Shown in pieces: positions 44,512-53,040 of a stretch of 64,000 nt of DNA. The stretch comes from Bordetella genomosp. 4 (lineage in GTDB: Bacteria; Pseudomonadota; Gammaproteobacteria; Burkholderiales; Burkholderiaceae_B), in contig NZ_NEVQ01000022.1 of NCBI RefSeq assembly GCF_002261185.1, positions 248,001 through 312,000 on the forward strand, read 5' to 3'. Below the pieces are notes generated by a model, which ran no database searches, was not told the DNA's origin, and saw only the letters and a list, made by a program, of their open reading frames with translations. A program made the position numbers and the translations under genes. Numbering within the stretch: position 1 is the first letter of the stretch; each line of letters starts with the position of its first letter.

Positions 44512-45414
44512 ATGTTCCAGCTCAGTCAATTGCGTTGCTTTGTCGAAGTCGCGACCGAACTGCATTTCGGCCGCGCCGCCGAACGCCTGAACATGACGCA
44601 GCCCCCGCTCAGCCGGCAGATCCGGCAGCTGGAACACGAACTGGGCACTCCGTTGCTCGAACGCACGCGACGTAGCGTGCGTCTGACCGCGGCCGGCAGG
44701 GCGTTTTTACCCGAGGCGCGCGATATCCTGCAGCGCTGCGTCACAGCAACGAGCAAGGCCCGCTATGCCCTGCAAGGCGAGGCGGGACGAGTTGTCCTGG
44801 GTTATTCGGCGGGCGCGAACTACGACCTTCTGCCACGCGTGGTGGCTGCCGCGCAGCAACAATTACCAAACATTGATCTCGAACTGCGTGAGATGGTATC
44901 CGACGACCAGCTGGAGGCCTTGCGCACTGAACGCATCGATCTGGGGCTTATCCGCTTGCCCGCCGACTTGCAAGGCCTGGAAATGACCTGCGTCGTACGT
45001 GAGCCGATGTCATTGGTGCTGCCTCGCGCCCACCCGCTGACCCGCCGCCGGCGAGGCTTGCGGCTGAGCGACCTGCACGATGAACCGTTCATCATGTATC
45101 AACCAGGTGACGGCCGCTATTTTCATGAAATGCTGCAAGCGCTATTTCATGAAACCGGCGTCGCGCCGCGCTTTATGCAACATGTACGGCACACCCACTC
45201 CATGATTGCACTGGTCAACGCGGGCATAGGTCTGGCGCTCGTCCCCGCGTCCACCGCGCTCATGCGCCTGGATAACATGACCGTGCGCGACATCGATCTG
45301 CCAGACCACATCCGTGCCGAGATGCATCTCGTCTGGCGGCGCAGTGCAAGCATCGCCAATCCAGCGATGGAACGCATGCGAGCCTTGCTCATCGAACAAG
45401 GCGGGCTCAGCTGA
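44512..45414 (+). CDS. LysR-family transcriptional regulator (CatR/BenM-like)
   Basis: 300 residues. The N-terminal HTH reads LSQLRCFVEVATELHFGRAAERLNMTQPPLSRQIRQLE-like and has the GTPLLERTRRSVRLTAAG wing; the TQPPLSRQI recognition helix is typical of the aromatic-catabolism subgroup. The C-terminal effector domain (~90-295) has RIDLGLIRLPAD and the HTHSMIALVNAGIGLALVP segment. It is divergent from fetA and convergent with a Bug gene (9-bp gap). The target may be the Bug/DapA-like pair to its right, but this is inference. Confidence 0.9.
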   Translation: MFQLSQLRCFVEVATELHFGRAAERLNMTQPPLSRQIRQLEHELGTPLLERTRRSVRLTAAGRAFLPEARDILQRCVTATSKARYALQGEAGRVVLGYSAGANYDLLPRVVAAAQQQLPNIDLELREMVSDDQLEALRTERIDLGLIRLPADLQGLEMTCVVREPMSLVLPRAHPLTRRRRGLRLSDLHDEPFIMYQPGDGRYFHEMLQALFHETGVAPRFMQHVRHTHSMIALVNAGIGLALVPASTALMRLDNMTVRDIDLPDHIRAEMHLVWRRSASIANPAMERMRALLIEQGGLS

Positions 45415-45423
45415 CCTAGGTGA

Positions 45424-46419
45424 TCAGTCCACGGTAATGTTGCCGTCCTGGATCACTTTTTTCCAACGGTCTGCTTCCGCAATTTGAAACTGGGTTGCGC
45501 TATCGGGTCCGTCGGCTACGACCTCAAAACCCAAGCCCGACATCTTTTGGCGAAACTCCTCCGATGTCAGGACCTTATGCAAGGCAGCCACCAGTTTTTC
45601 CTTGACCTCGGGCGGCAAACCCTTGGGCGCGGCAATCCCCTGCCAGGAATACACATCCATCCCCGGCACGCCGGCTTCGCCCGGTACCGGCACATCCGGG
45701 AACAATGCAGACCGCTGCGCCCCCGTCACGGTGATCAAACGCAAACGCTTTGCCTGAATATGCGGCGCCACCGCGCCTAAATTCGATACCAGAACCTCTG
45801 CATGGCCTGCCATCGTGTCAGTGATCGCCGGTCCGCCGCCTTTGTACGGCACATGAATGGCCTGCGTACCACTATTCTGTAAAAAGAGCGCCAAGGTCAA
45901 ATGCTCGCTCGAGCCGGACCCTGATGTTGCAACCGGCACATTGCCCTTTTCCGCCTTGAGATGCTCGATCAATTCGGGCAAGGTCTGCACCGAAGACGAT
46001 GGTGTCACCGCGAAAGCGTTCGGGGTACGTACCGCAATGGTGAGCATGTCAAAATCCCTGCGCGGTAAATAGCTCAGCTGCGGATACAGACCCTCATTGA
46101 TGGCCAACACGCCCAATGCACCGATCAGGATCGTATGTCCGTCTGGCTTGGCGCGCGCCAATTGCGTCGCGCCGATCGCGCCATTCCCGCCCGCCTTATT
46201 GTCCACGATCACCGTGGTGCCCAACGCTTCGCTCAACGGCTGCGATAAATGACGGGCAATCGCGTCTGACGAACCGCCAGGCGCATAAGGCACGATGATA
46301 GTGAGAGGCTGACTGGAAAAATCAGCGGTAGCAGCAGGAACAACGCTGGCGCCAACAGCGGCAGCAACAAAGGCAGCCGCCAGACGCGCCATCCGGGCAG
46401 TATGAGAAAAAACAGACAT
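45424..46419 (-). CDS. Bug-family tripartite tricarboxylate transporter substrate-binding protein
   Basis: 331 residues with a signal peptide (cleavage near ATA|DFSSQP). Family signatures: SQPLTIIVPYAPGGSSDAIAR, VIVDNKAGGNGAIGA, RAKPDGHTILIG and HVPYKGGGPAITD. It is the periplasmic receptor for a small acid that is probably the substrate or product of the DapA-like lyase encoded upstream on the same strand. A hairpin sits between the two genes (46509-46541). No TctAB membrane genes are nearby. Confidence 0.9.
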   Translation of the reverse strand: MSVFSHTARMARLAAAFVAAAVGASVVPAATADFSSQPLTIIVPYAPGGSSDAIARHLSQPLSEALGTTVIVDNKAGGNGAIGATQLARAKPDGHTILIGALGVLAINEGLYPQLSYLPRRDFDMLTIAVRTPNAFAVTPSSSVQTLPELIEHLKAEKGNVPVATSGSGSSEHLTLALFLQNSGTQAIHVPYKGGGPAITDTMAGHAEVLVSNLGAVAPHIQAKRLRLITVTGAQRSALFPDVPVPGEAGVPGMDVYSWQGIAAPKGLPPEVKEKLVAALHKVLTSEEFRQKMSGLGFEVVADGPDSATQFQIAEADRWKKVIQDGNITVD

Positions 46420-46508
46420 GAAGTCTCCTACTCCTATGATTGGATTTCTGGTCGCACGGCAGCGACGCGCAGCAGTACGCCACGCCGTATCAAAGACAGG
46501 CGCACTCT

Positions 46509-46541
46509 CACGTCCGGCCTGCAGAGTCTCAGGCCGGCGTG
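46509..46541 (-). other. Intercistronic hairpin between the DapA-like and Bug genes
   Basis: CCGGCCTG / CAGGCCGG arms (46514-46521, 46530-46537), extended by CACG/CGTG with a one-base bulge. No T run follows on the minus strand, so it may be a processing or stabilising element between the two genes rather than a full terminator. Confidence 0.5.
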
Positions 46542-46560
46542 AACATCAAAAACACGGAAA

Positions 46561-47472
46561 TTAGATCAAGCCCCACTGGCCGAGCAGGCGGCGCAGCGTG
46601 TCGTCGGCTTCGTTAGACAGGGGCCAGGCACCCGGCGCGCGCACGGCACCGCAGTCATTGCCCATCAACTGCAATGCACGCTTGACCACGGTCACGTTGG
46701 TGCCGTTGCGTTCGAGCGCACGCAACGCCTCGAACTCGGCCATGCTGCGTATCAGTTCCATGGCACGCGGATAATCCCCCGCCTCCAAAGCGGCATGAAT
46801 CGCGACCGAGCGCTCGGGCAGGACGTTGATGAGACCTGAGGTAAAACCACGGGAGCCGACCGCATAAAACGGCGGCGCCCAGTGTTCGGCCAGGCCTCCC
46901 ACCCACGCGATATCACGCTCACGCGTGCGTTCAATGATCTCCGCCAAACGCAATGGCGTGGGCGACGCCCATTTCACACCTACCACGCCGGGGATCGCGC
47001 AGAGCGTCTCCACCGTGTCCAGACCGATCCCGTCATCGCGCAGGTACAACACCAACGGCAGGCCGTCGCCTGCCTCGGCAATACGCGTGACATACTGCAC
47101 CACACCTCGCGGCGCCACAAAGGGATCTGGCGGCTGATGCACCATCAATGCACTGGCGCCGGCCGCGCGGGACGCACGCGCCAACGCAATCGCATCATGC
47201 AGGCTGCGTCCCACCCCAGCCAGCAGCGGTACACGCCCCGCCACATGCTCAGCGGCCGCATGCACCATTTGCTCGGCTTCGCTGGTCGTCAGCCCGTAAA
47301 ATTCGCTGGTATTACCGTTGGCCACCAACACGTGCACCCCGGCATTGACCGCACGGTCCACAATGGGCGCGAGGCGAGCGGGCGCCAACTTGTCGGCGTC
47401 GTCAAAAGGAGTAACCAGAATGCCGGAAATCCCGTTCAGGGCGGCGCGCAGCTTGTTAGGGGCCTGACTCAT
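46561..47472 (-). CDS. Dihydrodipicolinate synthase-family lyase/aldolase
   Basis: 303 residues from ATG 47472 (GAGAG upstream). TIM-barrel DapA family: GISGILVTPFDDAD at the N-terminus, ANGNTSEFYGLT in place of the usual G-T-T-G-E, catalytic Tyr143 (LVLYLRDDG) and Schiff-base Lys167 (GVVGVKWASP). It has both key residues and is thus probably active, but the motif around them is closer to sugar-acid dehydratases/aldolases than to true DapA. It probably forms an operon with the downstream Bug receptor. The substrate is not known. Confidence 0.85.
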   Translation of the reverse strand: MSQAPNKLRAALNGISGILVTPFDDADKLAPARLAPIVDRAVNAGVHVLVANGNTSEFYGLTTSEAEQMVHAAAEHVAGRVPLLAGVGRSLHDAIALARASRAAGASALMVHQPPDPFVAPRGVVQYVTRIAEAGDGLPLVLYLRDDGIGLDTVETLCAIPGVVGVKWASPTPLRLAEIIERTRERDIAWVGGLAEHWAPPFYAVGSRGFTSGLINVLPERSVAIHAALEAGDYPRAMELIRSMAEFEALRALERNGTNVTVVKRALQLMGNDCGAVRAPGAWPLSNEADDTLRRLLGQWGLI

Positions 47473-47614
47473 GATGTCTCTCATATCGTTGACAGATCCG
47501 GCCGGGCGGACGCGCGGCTGGACTCTGGTAGATTGAACACCTTTACCTTCAAGCCGTCCAATGCGAAGAGGGTATGCAGTGATACAAAAATTGAATTACC
47601 GAGAAAGCCCCCAC

Positions 47615-48091
47615 ATGATTCCTACCCCACTCAAATGGATTGCCAGCATACTGTTTGGCCTATTTGTCGGACGCGCGAGTTACGGCTTCATCCACCCGGC
47701 TCTATTTAGCGTATTCGGGTTCGCCACTGGCGCCGCGGACGGAACCGTGGCGGCCCCCAACACGACCGACTATGTGTTGATAGGCGCCTCGATCCTATCG
47801 TTATTGACGGCTATTGCCGTCGCCGCTTTCCTTTTGCGTAGCACGACCCTGTATCAGTTGTTTGGCAGGGGCTTCATCCCTCTCGGCATTTCACTACTAC
47901 TCGGTCTGCTCGCTGCCGTGCTGATGATGGACACCGGCGCGCTCAGGGGTGAGGGAGGCAACGACGGCCGTGTCGCGCTCTTTTTCTGGTCGCTGATTTT
48001 CGGGTTGCCCATGCTGATCTCCGGACTGGGCCTGACCATCGGCGGATGGGTATTGCTGCGAAAAGCCCGGAAAACCCCGATGACAAACTGA
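47615..48091 (+). CDS. Small integral membrane protein of unknown function
   Basis: 158 residues from ATG 47615; the frame is open to 47561, but those residues are charged and unlike a membrane start. Four hydrophobic segments: ~5-25, ~48-70, ~83-105 and ~125-148, with a short polar loop between the third and fourth (DTGALRGEGGNDGRV). I do not recognise a family. Neighbours are a DapA-like gene (divergent) and a DedA gene (same strand, 152 bp downstream), which give no clue. Confidence 0.55.
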   Translation: MIPTPLKWIASILFGLFVGRASYGFIHPALFSVFGFATGAADGTVAAPNTTDYVLIGASILSLLTAIAVAAFLLRSTTLYQLFGRGFIPLGISLLLGLLAAVLMMDTGALRGEGGNDGRVALFFWSLIFGLPMLISGLGLTIGGWVLLRKARKTPMTN

Positions 48092-48243
48092 TCCAGGCAC
48101 ATCACAGCCATCCGGCCCTCATCGCCAATACGGATTGTTGCCGCCCGCGCAACACGACGCGTCCCTCGTCAGGGCTACTGCCCTGCGTCTCCCATCGATA
48201 CGATTTGGTCTCAAAGAGCAGACTTGCGTCAAAGGAGACCGTC

Positions 48244-48915
48244 ATGGTGTCGCATGAACTCATCGCCCACTATGGCGTACTGGTGGTGTTTCTCAACGTA
48301 CTTGGCGCGTCTCTGGGCTTACCCGTGCCGGTAATGCCGACCCTCATCACGATCGGCGCCAGCTGCGCGATCGCAACACCCAGCGCGTCGGCAATGCTGC
48401 CCCAGATGGCCGTCATGCTGGCGGCCGCCGTCGCCGGTGGCGTATTGGGCGATCTGATCTGGTTTCAGGGAGGCAAGCGCTACGGTGAACGAACGCTTCA
48501 TACGGTGTGCAGCCTTTCTCTTTCCCGGGAGAGCTGCATTACGCGAACCGAAAACTTCTTTAGCAAATGGGGAGTGCGACTGCTCATCGTTGCCCGCTTT
48601 GTTCCGGGGTTATCACTCGTGTCTGTGCCGCTCTGCGGAGCCATGGCCGTCAGACTCCGGTCTTTCCTGTGGCACGATTGCGCGGGTGTCGCCCTGTGGG
48701 CGTCAGCCGGACTGATGATTGGAGGAATTTTTGCGTCCCAGATCGAACAGATTTTTGCCATGCTGTCTGACTTGGGCTGGCACGCATTGCTCATCGCCGG
48801 CAGCGCGTTAGCACTCTACATCCTGTATCGCTATTGTCGTCGCGCCATGATGGCCAGAACGCTCCGGAAAGCACAGATCGGCGTAGAAAGCCTGCAAGAA
48901 TTTCTTGAACATTGA
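48244..48915 (+). CDS. DedA/VTT-domain membrane protein
   Basis: 223 residues from ATG 48244 with a strong AAAGGAG site 9 nt upstream. DedA signatures: LGASLGLPVPVMPTLITIGA (~20-40), GGVLGDLIWFQGGKRYGER, and FFSKWGVRLLIVARFVPGLSLVSVPLCGAM with the conserved Arg and Pro. DedA proteins are undecaprenyl-phosphate or lipid flippases/transporters needed for envelope integrity. The C-terminal rhodanese domain found in some betaproteobacterial homologues is absent; the protein ends after a final TM helix and short basic tail. Confidence 0.88.
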   Translation: MVSHELIAHYGVLVVFLNVLGASLGLPVPVMPTLITIGASCAIATPSASAMLPQMAVMLAAAVAGGVLGDLIWFQGGKRYGERTLHTVCSLSLSRESCITRTENFFSKWGVRLLIVARFVPGLSLVSVPLCGAMAVRLRSFLWHDCAGVALWASAGLMIGGIFASQIEQIFAMLSDLGWHALLIAGSALALYILYRYCRRAMMARTLRKAQIGVESLQEFLEH

Positions 48916-49088
48916 CATGCGCCCGTTCGGAACATGACGGGCAACGCACAACCGGGCAAACAGTCGGAAGCATGGGGCTGACCATGGCGCCATGAGGATT
49001 ATTGGGGACACCCTTGCCGTTTTCTTGAGGAGACCGCAAAATAGCGGCCGTTCCGGTCCACTCACGCCCTGGCAGCGGCCCCATTCCC

Positions 49089-49967
49089 ATGACCGACTCC
49101 ACCAGTCTGTTCAATCGCCATCGCCCCCGTTTGCAGGCGATCGCGTATCGCATGCTGGGCTCCGTCGCCGACGCCGAGGACATCGTCCAGGACGCCTGGT
49201 TACGCTGGCACGAGGCTGATCATTCGACGCTGGACAACCCCGAGGCGTGGCTGGTCACCGTCACCACGCGGCTATCCATCGATAGCCTGCGCGCGGCCAA
49301 GACCCAAAGGGAAAACTATACCGGCGTGTGGTTGCCGGAGCCGACCCTGATGGCGCCGCCGTCCACCCCCGAGGAAATCCACGAGTTCGCGGACGATGTT
49401 TCGGTCGCGTTCCTGTTCATGCTCGAACGCTTGTCCCCTGAAGCCCGCGCGGCTTTCCTGATGCGCGAGGTCTTCGACGTTGACTACGAAGATATCGCCA
49501 AGGCCCTGGACAAGACCGAGACCGCCTGCCGCCAACTGGTTCGGCGCGCCAAACAACAACTGCAACAATCGCCCCCGCGCCATAAGGTATCGCGCGAAAC
49601 GCATCATCGCCTGATGCTGGGTTTTGCCGACGCGATGCAGCGAGGTGATTTCCATGGGCTGTATGCCCTGCTCAATGACAACGCGGAACTGATCGGCGAC
49701 GGCGGCGGCAAAGTGCCCAGTTTTGCCAGCCTGGTCGGCGGCAAACGCCTGGCCCAGCTGTTTTATGCCGGTCAGCGACGCTATCGCGATACGCTGCGCG
49801 TCGAGGTCGCACTCGTCAACGGGCAATGGGCACTGCTGCGCTATATCCAGGGTGCGTTGGAATCCGTGCAGTCCTATGAAACCGACGGACAGCGCATCAC
49901 CCGCGTGCTCGTCCAGCGCAATCCGGACAAACTCGCACGCATCGCCGCCTCGTATTCCCCGAGCTAG
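49089..49967 (+). CDS. ECF41-type RNA polymerase sigma factor with SnoaL-like C-terminal domain
   Basis: 292 residues. Sigma-2 (~8-72) has YRMLGSVADAEDIVQDAWLRW; sigma-4 (~105-160) has DYEDIAKALDKTETACRQLVRRAKQQL. The linker motif WLPEP (81-85) and, in the C-terminal NTF2/SnoaL-like domain (~168-292), DGGGK (204-208) and NPDKL (~278) are the three hallmarks of ECF41. Family knowledge: there is no anti-sigma gene; the fused domain controls activity, and targets are neighbouring COE genes (carboxymuconolactone decarboxylase, oxidoreductase, epimerase). Exactly such genes lie at 50.1-53.5 kb. No copy of the shared downstream motif was seen before this gene. Confidence 0.93.
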   Translation: MTDSTSLFNRHRPRLQAIAYRMLGSVADAEDIVQDAWLRWHEADHSTLDNPEAWLVTVTTRLSIDSLRAAKTQRENYTGVWLPEPTLMAPPSTPEEIHEFADDVSVAFLFMLERLSPEARAAFLMREVFDVDYEDIAKALDKTETACRQLVRRAKQQLQQSPPRHKVSRETHHRLMLGFADAMQRGDFHGLYALLNDNAELIGDGGGKVPSFASLVGGKRLAQLFYAGQRRYRDTLRVEVALVNGQWALLRYIQGALESVQSYETDGQRITRVLVQRNPDKLARIAASYSPS

Positions 49968-50039
49968 CCCGTGGCACCATGGTGGTCTGCGCCCGGACAT
50001 TGGTGCCGTCCGGGCAACATCGTGATCCCTTTCGCCTAT

Positions 50040-50078
50040 CTACCGGCGCAACGCCCGCCCCCCTACGATGGACCTGTC
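50040..50078 (+). promoter_or_regulatory. Candidate ECF41 promoter for the cupin gene
   Basis: CTACCGGC (50040-50047), 16 nt, TACGATGG (50064-50071), 2 nt, CTGTC (50074-50078). The same three blocks with identical spacing occur upstream of the CMD operon on the other strand (53593-53631). The predicted transcription start would be about 25-30 nt before the cupin ATG at 50104. The spacing fits ECF -35/-10 elements; assignment to the adjacent ECF41 is inference. Confidence 0.7.
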
Positions 50079-50103
50079 ACCTCAACCAACACAAGGACAG
50101 GTC

Positions 50104-50538
50104 ATGCGCAATATCTTCAAGCACGGACTACTCGCGAGCGCCGCTGGCGTTCTGGTCACCACTATCGCAGTCGCCGCACCGCCCCACGGAGGCCATGGCG
50201 CCGGCGTGCCAGAACCCATCGTTACGCCGTTGATGACCAAGGCTTTGCCTGACTTCCCGGGTAAAGAGGCGTTGACGATCACGGTCGATTACCCGCCCGG
50301 CGCCGCCGATCCCATCCACCGTCACGACGCGCACGCGTTTGTCTATGTCTTGGAAGGCAGCATCGTGATGCAGGTAGAGGGCGAAAAGGAAGTCACGCTG
50401 ACCCCGGGCCAGACGTATTACGAAGGCCCTAATGACGTGCACACCGTCGGACGCAATGCCAGCAACACCAAGCCGGCCAAATTCGTCGTGGTGCTGATCA
50501 AGCCGCAAGGCGCGCCGGCACTGATACCTGTGCAATAA
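50104..50538 (+). CDS. Exported cupin-domain protein
   Basis: 144 residues from ATG 50104 (AAGGACAGG before it; an in-frame ATG at 50068 lies inside the promoter motif and is rejected). Signal peptide ~1-25 with cleavage near VAA|PPHGG. A single cupin domain with metal ligands His72, His74, Glu/His ~77 in IHRHDAHAF, YVLEGSIVMQVEG and second-motif His113 (GPNDVHTVG). The small periplasmic cupin may bind a metal or act on a reactive small molecule. It lies between the ECF41 gene and the COE operon and shares its promoter motif, so it probably belongs to the regulon. Confidence 0.85.
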   Translation: MRNIFKHGLLASAAGVLVTTIAVAAPPHGGHGAGVPEPIVTPLMTKALPDFPGKEALTITVDYPPGAADPIHRHDAHAFVYVLEGSIVMQVEGEKEVTLTPGQTYYEGPNDVHTVGRNASNTKPAKFVVVLIKPQGAPALIPVQ

Positions 50539-50583
50539 GCCCTCAGACGCCACGCTCCGTGTGGCGCCATGCGGCCTCACCAT

Positions 50584-50599
50584 CTAGGGTATACCCTAG
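50584..50599. promoter_or_regulatory. 16-bp perfect palindrome CTAGGGTATACCCTAG
   Basis: The palindrome lies in the 131-bp gap between the cupin and LysR genes, 71-86 bp before the LysR start. Such a site would suit autoregulation by LysR or binding of another dimeric regulator. Confidence 0.5.
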
Positions 50600-50610
50600 A
50601 GCAAGAGTCG

Positions 50611-50630
50611 TTTTGAAAATTTTTTCAAAA
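50611..50630. promoter_or_regulatory. AT-rich inverted repeat TTTTGAAA / TTTCAAAA
   Basis: 8-bp arms (50611-50618 and 50623-50630) around 4 nt, about 40-60 bp before the LysR start, overlapping where its promoter should be. It could be an operator or part of a weak terminator for the cupin mRNA. Confidence 0.35.
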
Positions 50631-50669
50631 GTAACGTCACAAATCCGATAGCCCGCACGTCTTAGGGGT

Positions 50670-51704
50670 ATGGAAAACACAGCCTCCCCTGACGACGGAC
50701 TATCGGCCAGATCCGTCGAGAGTTCTGCGATCGCTGCATCGGGTACCGGTGCCGACTCGTTGGCCTACAGCTTCGCGACCAGCTACGCGGGCGTCGTCGC
50801 CTTTATCGCGGTGGCATCGGAAGGCAACTTTGCCAAAGCCGGCGACCGCCTCGGCATCGGCCGATCCGCCGTCAGCCGCAGCGTACAAAAGCTGGAAGAC
50901 CAACTTGGAACAAGGCTGTTCCTGCGCACCACGCGCAGTACGTCCCTCACTCGCGAAGGCGAACGGTTTTACGAAAACTGTCATACAGGGGTCAAACATA
51001 TCGTGCAGGCCTTGGACGACATGCGGGAACTGCGAGAAGGCCCGCCGGCAGGACATCTGCGCATCAACGCCACCACCGGCTTTGGACGAAAAATCGTGGC
51101 GCCGTTACTGAAAGGGTTTCGCACGGCTTATCCCGACATTTCAGTAGAACTGCTGTTGGATGATGGCCCGACTGATTTCACGGGAAACCGGATCGACGTC
51201 TCATTCCGTGATGGCCGCATGGAGGACAGTCAAGTCATCGCCAAACAGATCGTCCCGATGCAGATGCTGTTATGCGCCGCGCCCAGCTATATAGCAACGC
51301 ATTCCATGCCCGCAGAGATAGAGGATCTTGCCCGGCATTGCTGCATCAATTTCCGGCTGCCGTCGGGTCGACTCTATGACTGGGAATTCAAAGTGAATGG
51401 CCTGGCGCGCAAATTCACGCCACAATCCATGCTTTCGTTCAACGACGCTGATCTCATACTGCAAGCGGTCCTCGAAGGACAGGGAATCGCTCAAATGGCA
51501 GGCTACCAAGTAAGCGAATACCTGAGAAAGGGAACGCTCGTCCCTTGCCTGCCGCAGTACGCTCCCGATGATCGGGGGCATTATCTGTGTTATCTGAGCC
51601 GGCAGCACCTGCCTGGCCGAATTCGCGTCTTCATTGACTACATGACGGCTCAAATCCGCGCTCTGGATCTGTTGAGCGTGGACAATTTTCTGCTCAAAGG
51701 CTAA
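50670..51704 (+). CDS. LysR-family transcriptional regulator
   Basis: 344 residues. An unusual ~38-residue Ser/Ala-rich extension precedes the HTH (~40-100), which reads SYAGVVAFIAVASEGNFAKAGDRLGIGRSAVSRS-like with wing GTRLFLRTTRSTSLTREG. The effector domain (~130-335) has GHLRINATTGFGRKIVAPLL and GNRIDVSFRDG, typical of the DsdC/PtxR-like LTTR subgroup often next to NmrA/oxidoreductase genes. It is convergent with the CMD-NmrA-OsmC operon (4-bp overlap with osmC) and probably modulates it. The extension could be an annotation effect: an in-frame TTG near 50760 is an alternative start. Confidence 0.87.
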   Translation: MENTASPDDGLSARSVESSAIAASGTGADSLAYSFATSYAGVVAFIAVASEGNFAKAGDRLGIGRSAVSRSVQKLEDQLGTRLFLRTTRSTSLTREGERFYENCHTGVKHIVQALDDMRELREGPPAGHLRINATTGFGRKIVAPLLKGFRTAYPDISVELLLDDGPTDFTGNRIDVSFRDGRMEDSQVIAKQIVPMQMLLCAAPSYIATHSMPAEIEDLARHCCINFRLPSGRLYDWEFKVNGLARKFTPQSMLSFNDADLILQAVLEGQGIAQMAGYQVSEYLRKGTLVPCLPQYAPDDRGHYLCYLSRQHLPGRIRVFIDYMTAQIRALDLLSVDNFLLKG

Positions 51705-52201
51705 ATCGGATCATTCACCGTAACGACACTGTGGATGCCCTGCCGTGTCATCTTGGCATAGGGGCATAAACGCTCGGCATTTCGCACCAGCTCTTGTGCA
51801 GCAGCCTTGTCCAGGCCTGGCAAATGCACGTGGACGTGCGCAGTCAGCGCATGCAAGCCGTCCACAGGATCTCGACCGAAGCTCACCGAGGCCTTAACCT
51901 CCACGTCGCGCAGCATCACACCTGCTTTGAGCGCCAGCAAACTCAGCACGCCATGAAAACAGGCCGCATAACCAGCGGCAAATAGCTGTTCCGGGTTTGT
52001 CCCGCCTCCGGGACCATCCAATTCAGTGGGCAGCCGCAATTCCACCTGTAAAGCACCATCGTCAGAACGAGCAACACCTGACGCCCGGCCGTGCTGTACT
52101 TCGCCCCCGTTTACGGTGACATTAGCGGTATAGACAGCTTGGAAATCGTCCCCACGATATTTATCTAATAACGTTAACGGCGGGGGTTGCAATTTACTCA
52201 T
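51701..52201 (-). CDS. OsmC/Ohr-family peroxiredoxin, last gene of the putative ECF41 operon
   Basis: 166 residues from ATG 52201; the longer frame runs back into the NmrA gene and is a shadow. Redox cysteines in FAAGYAACFHGVLS (~83) and NAERLCPYAKMTRQG (~148), TNPEQLFAAGYAACF signature. It differs from the Ohr at 41246 by a longer N-terminus and about half the residues. It is separated from NmrA by 73 bp with a 10-bp hairpin. Reduction of organic peroxides fits the redox character of the operon. Confidence 0.88.
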   Translation of the reverse strand: MSKLQPPPLTLLDKYRGDDFQAVYTANVTVNGGEVQHGRASGVARSDDGALQVELRLPTELDGPGGGTNPEQLFAAGYAACFHGVLSLLALKAGVMLRDVEVKASVSFGRDPVDGLHALTAHVHVHLPGLDKAAAQELVRNAERLCPYAKMTRQGIHSVVTVNDPI

Positions 52202-52227
52202 ACTTGTCTCATTTCGGATCTGAGGAT

Positions 52228-52255
52228 GGAGGCGGTAACGGATGCTACCACCTCC
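52228..52255 (-). other. Hairpin between NmrA-like and OsmC genes
   Basis: A 10-bp stem (52228-52237 with 52246-52255; one G-U pair on the minus strand) with an 8-nt loop. No T tract. It could attenuate or stabilise the message between the two genes. Confidence 0.45.
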
Positions 52256-52274
52256 ACCGGTCTTCCAAATCGGC

Positions 52275-53030
52275 TTACAACGTGGCTCGCGATCGGCGAA
52301 ACCACGTATCGAAATTAATCGCCCCCAAATGGGGATCGCGGACCGGCACGAGCGTATCGTCCTCAAGCAAGGCACCGAAATAACGGGCCTGCTGATCCGC
52401 AATAACCGGACGGGCATCTCCCGTATTGGCCAGATAACGCTCAACCAATGCGGCCATACGCACCTTTTCTGGCCCGGCGATTTCAATGGTCCCGTTCACC
52501 GGCGGTGCCAGTGTGGCGTCTGCCATCGCTCTGGCCACATCGTCCGACGCAATAGGCTGTACGTAAGCCGCGGGCAAACGAATATGATCGTCTTCAGCGC
52601 CTGACTGCACGATACCGCCCAAGAACTCGAAAAACTGCGTGCTATGGACGATCGTGTATGGAATACCGCTGGCCTTGATCAATTTTTCCTGGGCGATTTT
52701 TCCGCGGAAATAACCGCTTTCCGCAAGTCGATGCGTACCCACGACCGACAATGCCACGTGATGGCGAACGCCCGCTGCGGCTTCGGCGGCGAGCAGGTTC
52801 CGCCCCGAGGTGGCGAAAAACTCCAGCACAGCCTTGTCTTCGAACGAAGGGGAATTCGCCACATCCACCACGACCTGCACGCCCTCTAGCGCCTCGGACA
52901 AACCCTCGCCCGTAATCGTGTTCACACCCGTGGCGGGCGATGCCGCGATGGCATTATGGCCATGCTGAAGCAGAATGGCGACCAGCTTGGAACCAATTAA
53001 ACCGGTACCGCCGATGACTAGGATTTTCAT
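52275..53030 (-). CDS. NmrA/NAD(P)-binding SDR-type oxidoreductase/epimerase-like protein
   Basis: 251 residues. Rossmann start ILVIGGTGLIGSKLVAILLQHGH (~3-24) with the G-G-T-G-x-I-G glycine motif. Atypical SDR (NmrA/a5) features follow: VVVDVANSPSFED, no Y-x-x-x-K pair, and LIKASGIPYTIVHSTQFFEF. It is encoded 10 bp after the CMD gene. In ECF41 loci the COE partner is often such an epimerase/dehydratase-like protein. NADPH-dependent reduction or a regulatory redox role is possible; the substrate is unknown. Confidence 0.88.
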   Translation of the reverse strand: MKILVIGGTGLIGSKLVAILLQHGHNAIAASPATGVNTITGEGLSEALEGVQVVVDVANSPSFEDKAVLEFFATSGRNLLAAEAAAGVRHHVALSVVGTHRLAESGYFRGKIAQEKLIKASGIPYTIVHSTQFFEFLGGIVQSGAEDDHIRLPAAYVQPIASDDVARAMADATLAPPVNGTIEIAGPEKVRMAALVERYLANTGDARPVIADQQARYFGALLEDDTLVPVRDPHLGAINFDTWFRRSRATL

Positions 53031-53040
53031 GATGAATGCC

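Noticed and set aside
50075-50080. TGTCAC upstream of the cupin as a canonical ECF41 -35 element
   Set aside because: It is only about 25 nt before the ATG and no -10-like CGTC follows at the right distance; the CTACCGGC/TACGATGG pair with matching spacing at two loci is the better candidate.
50068-50103. Upstream ATG start for the cupin gene
   Set aside because: It lies within the proposed promoter motif (TACGATGG contains the ATG), has no ribosome site and would put 12 polar residues before the signal peptide.
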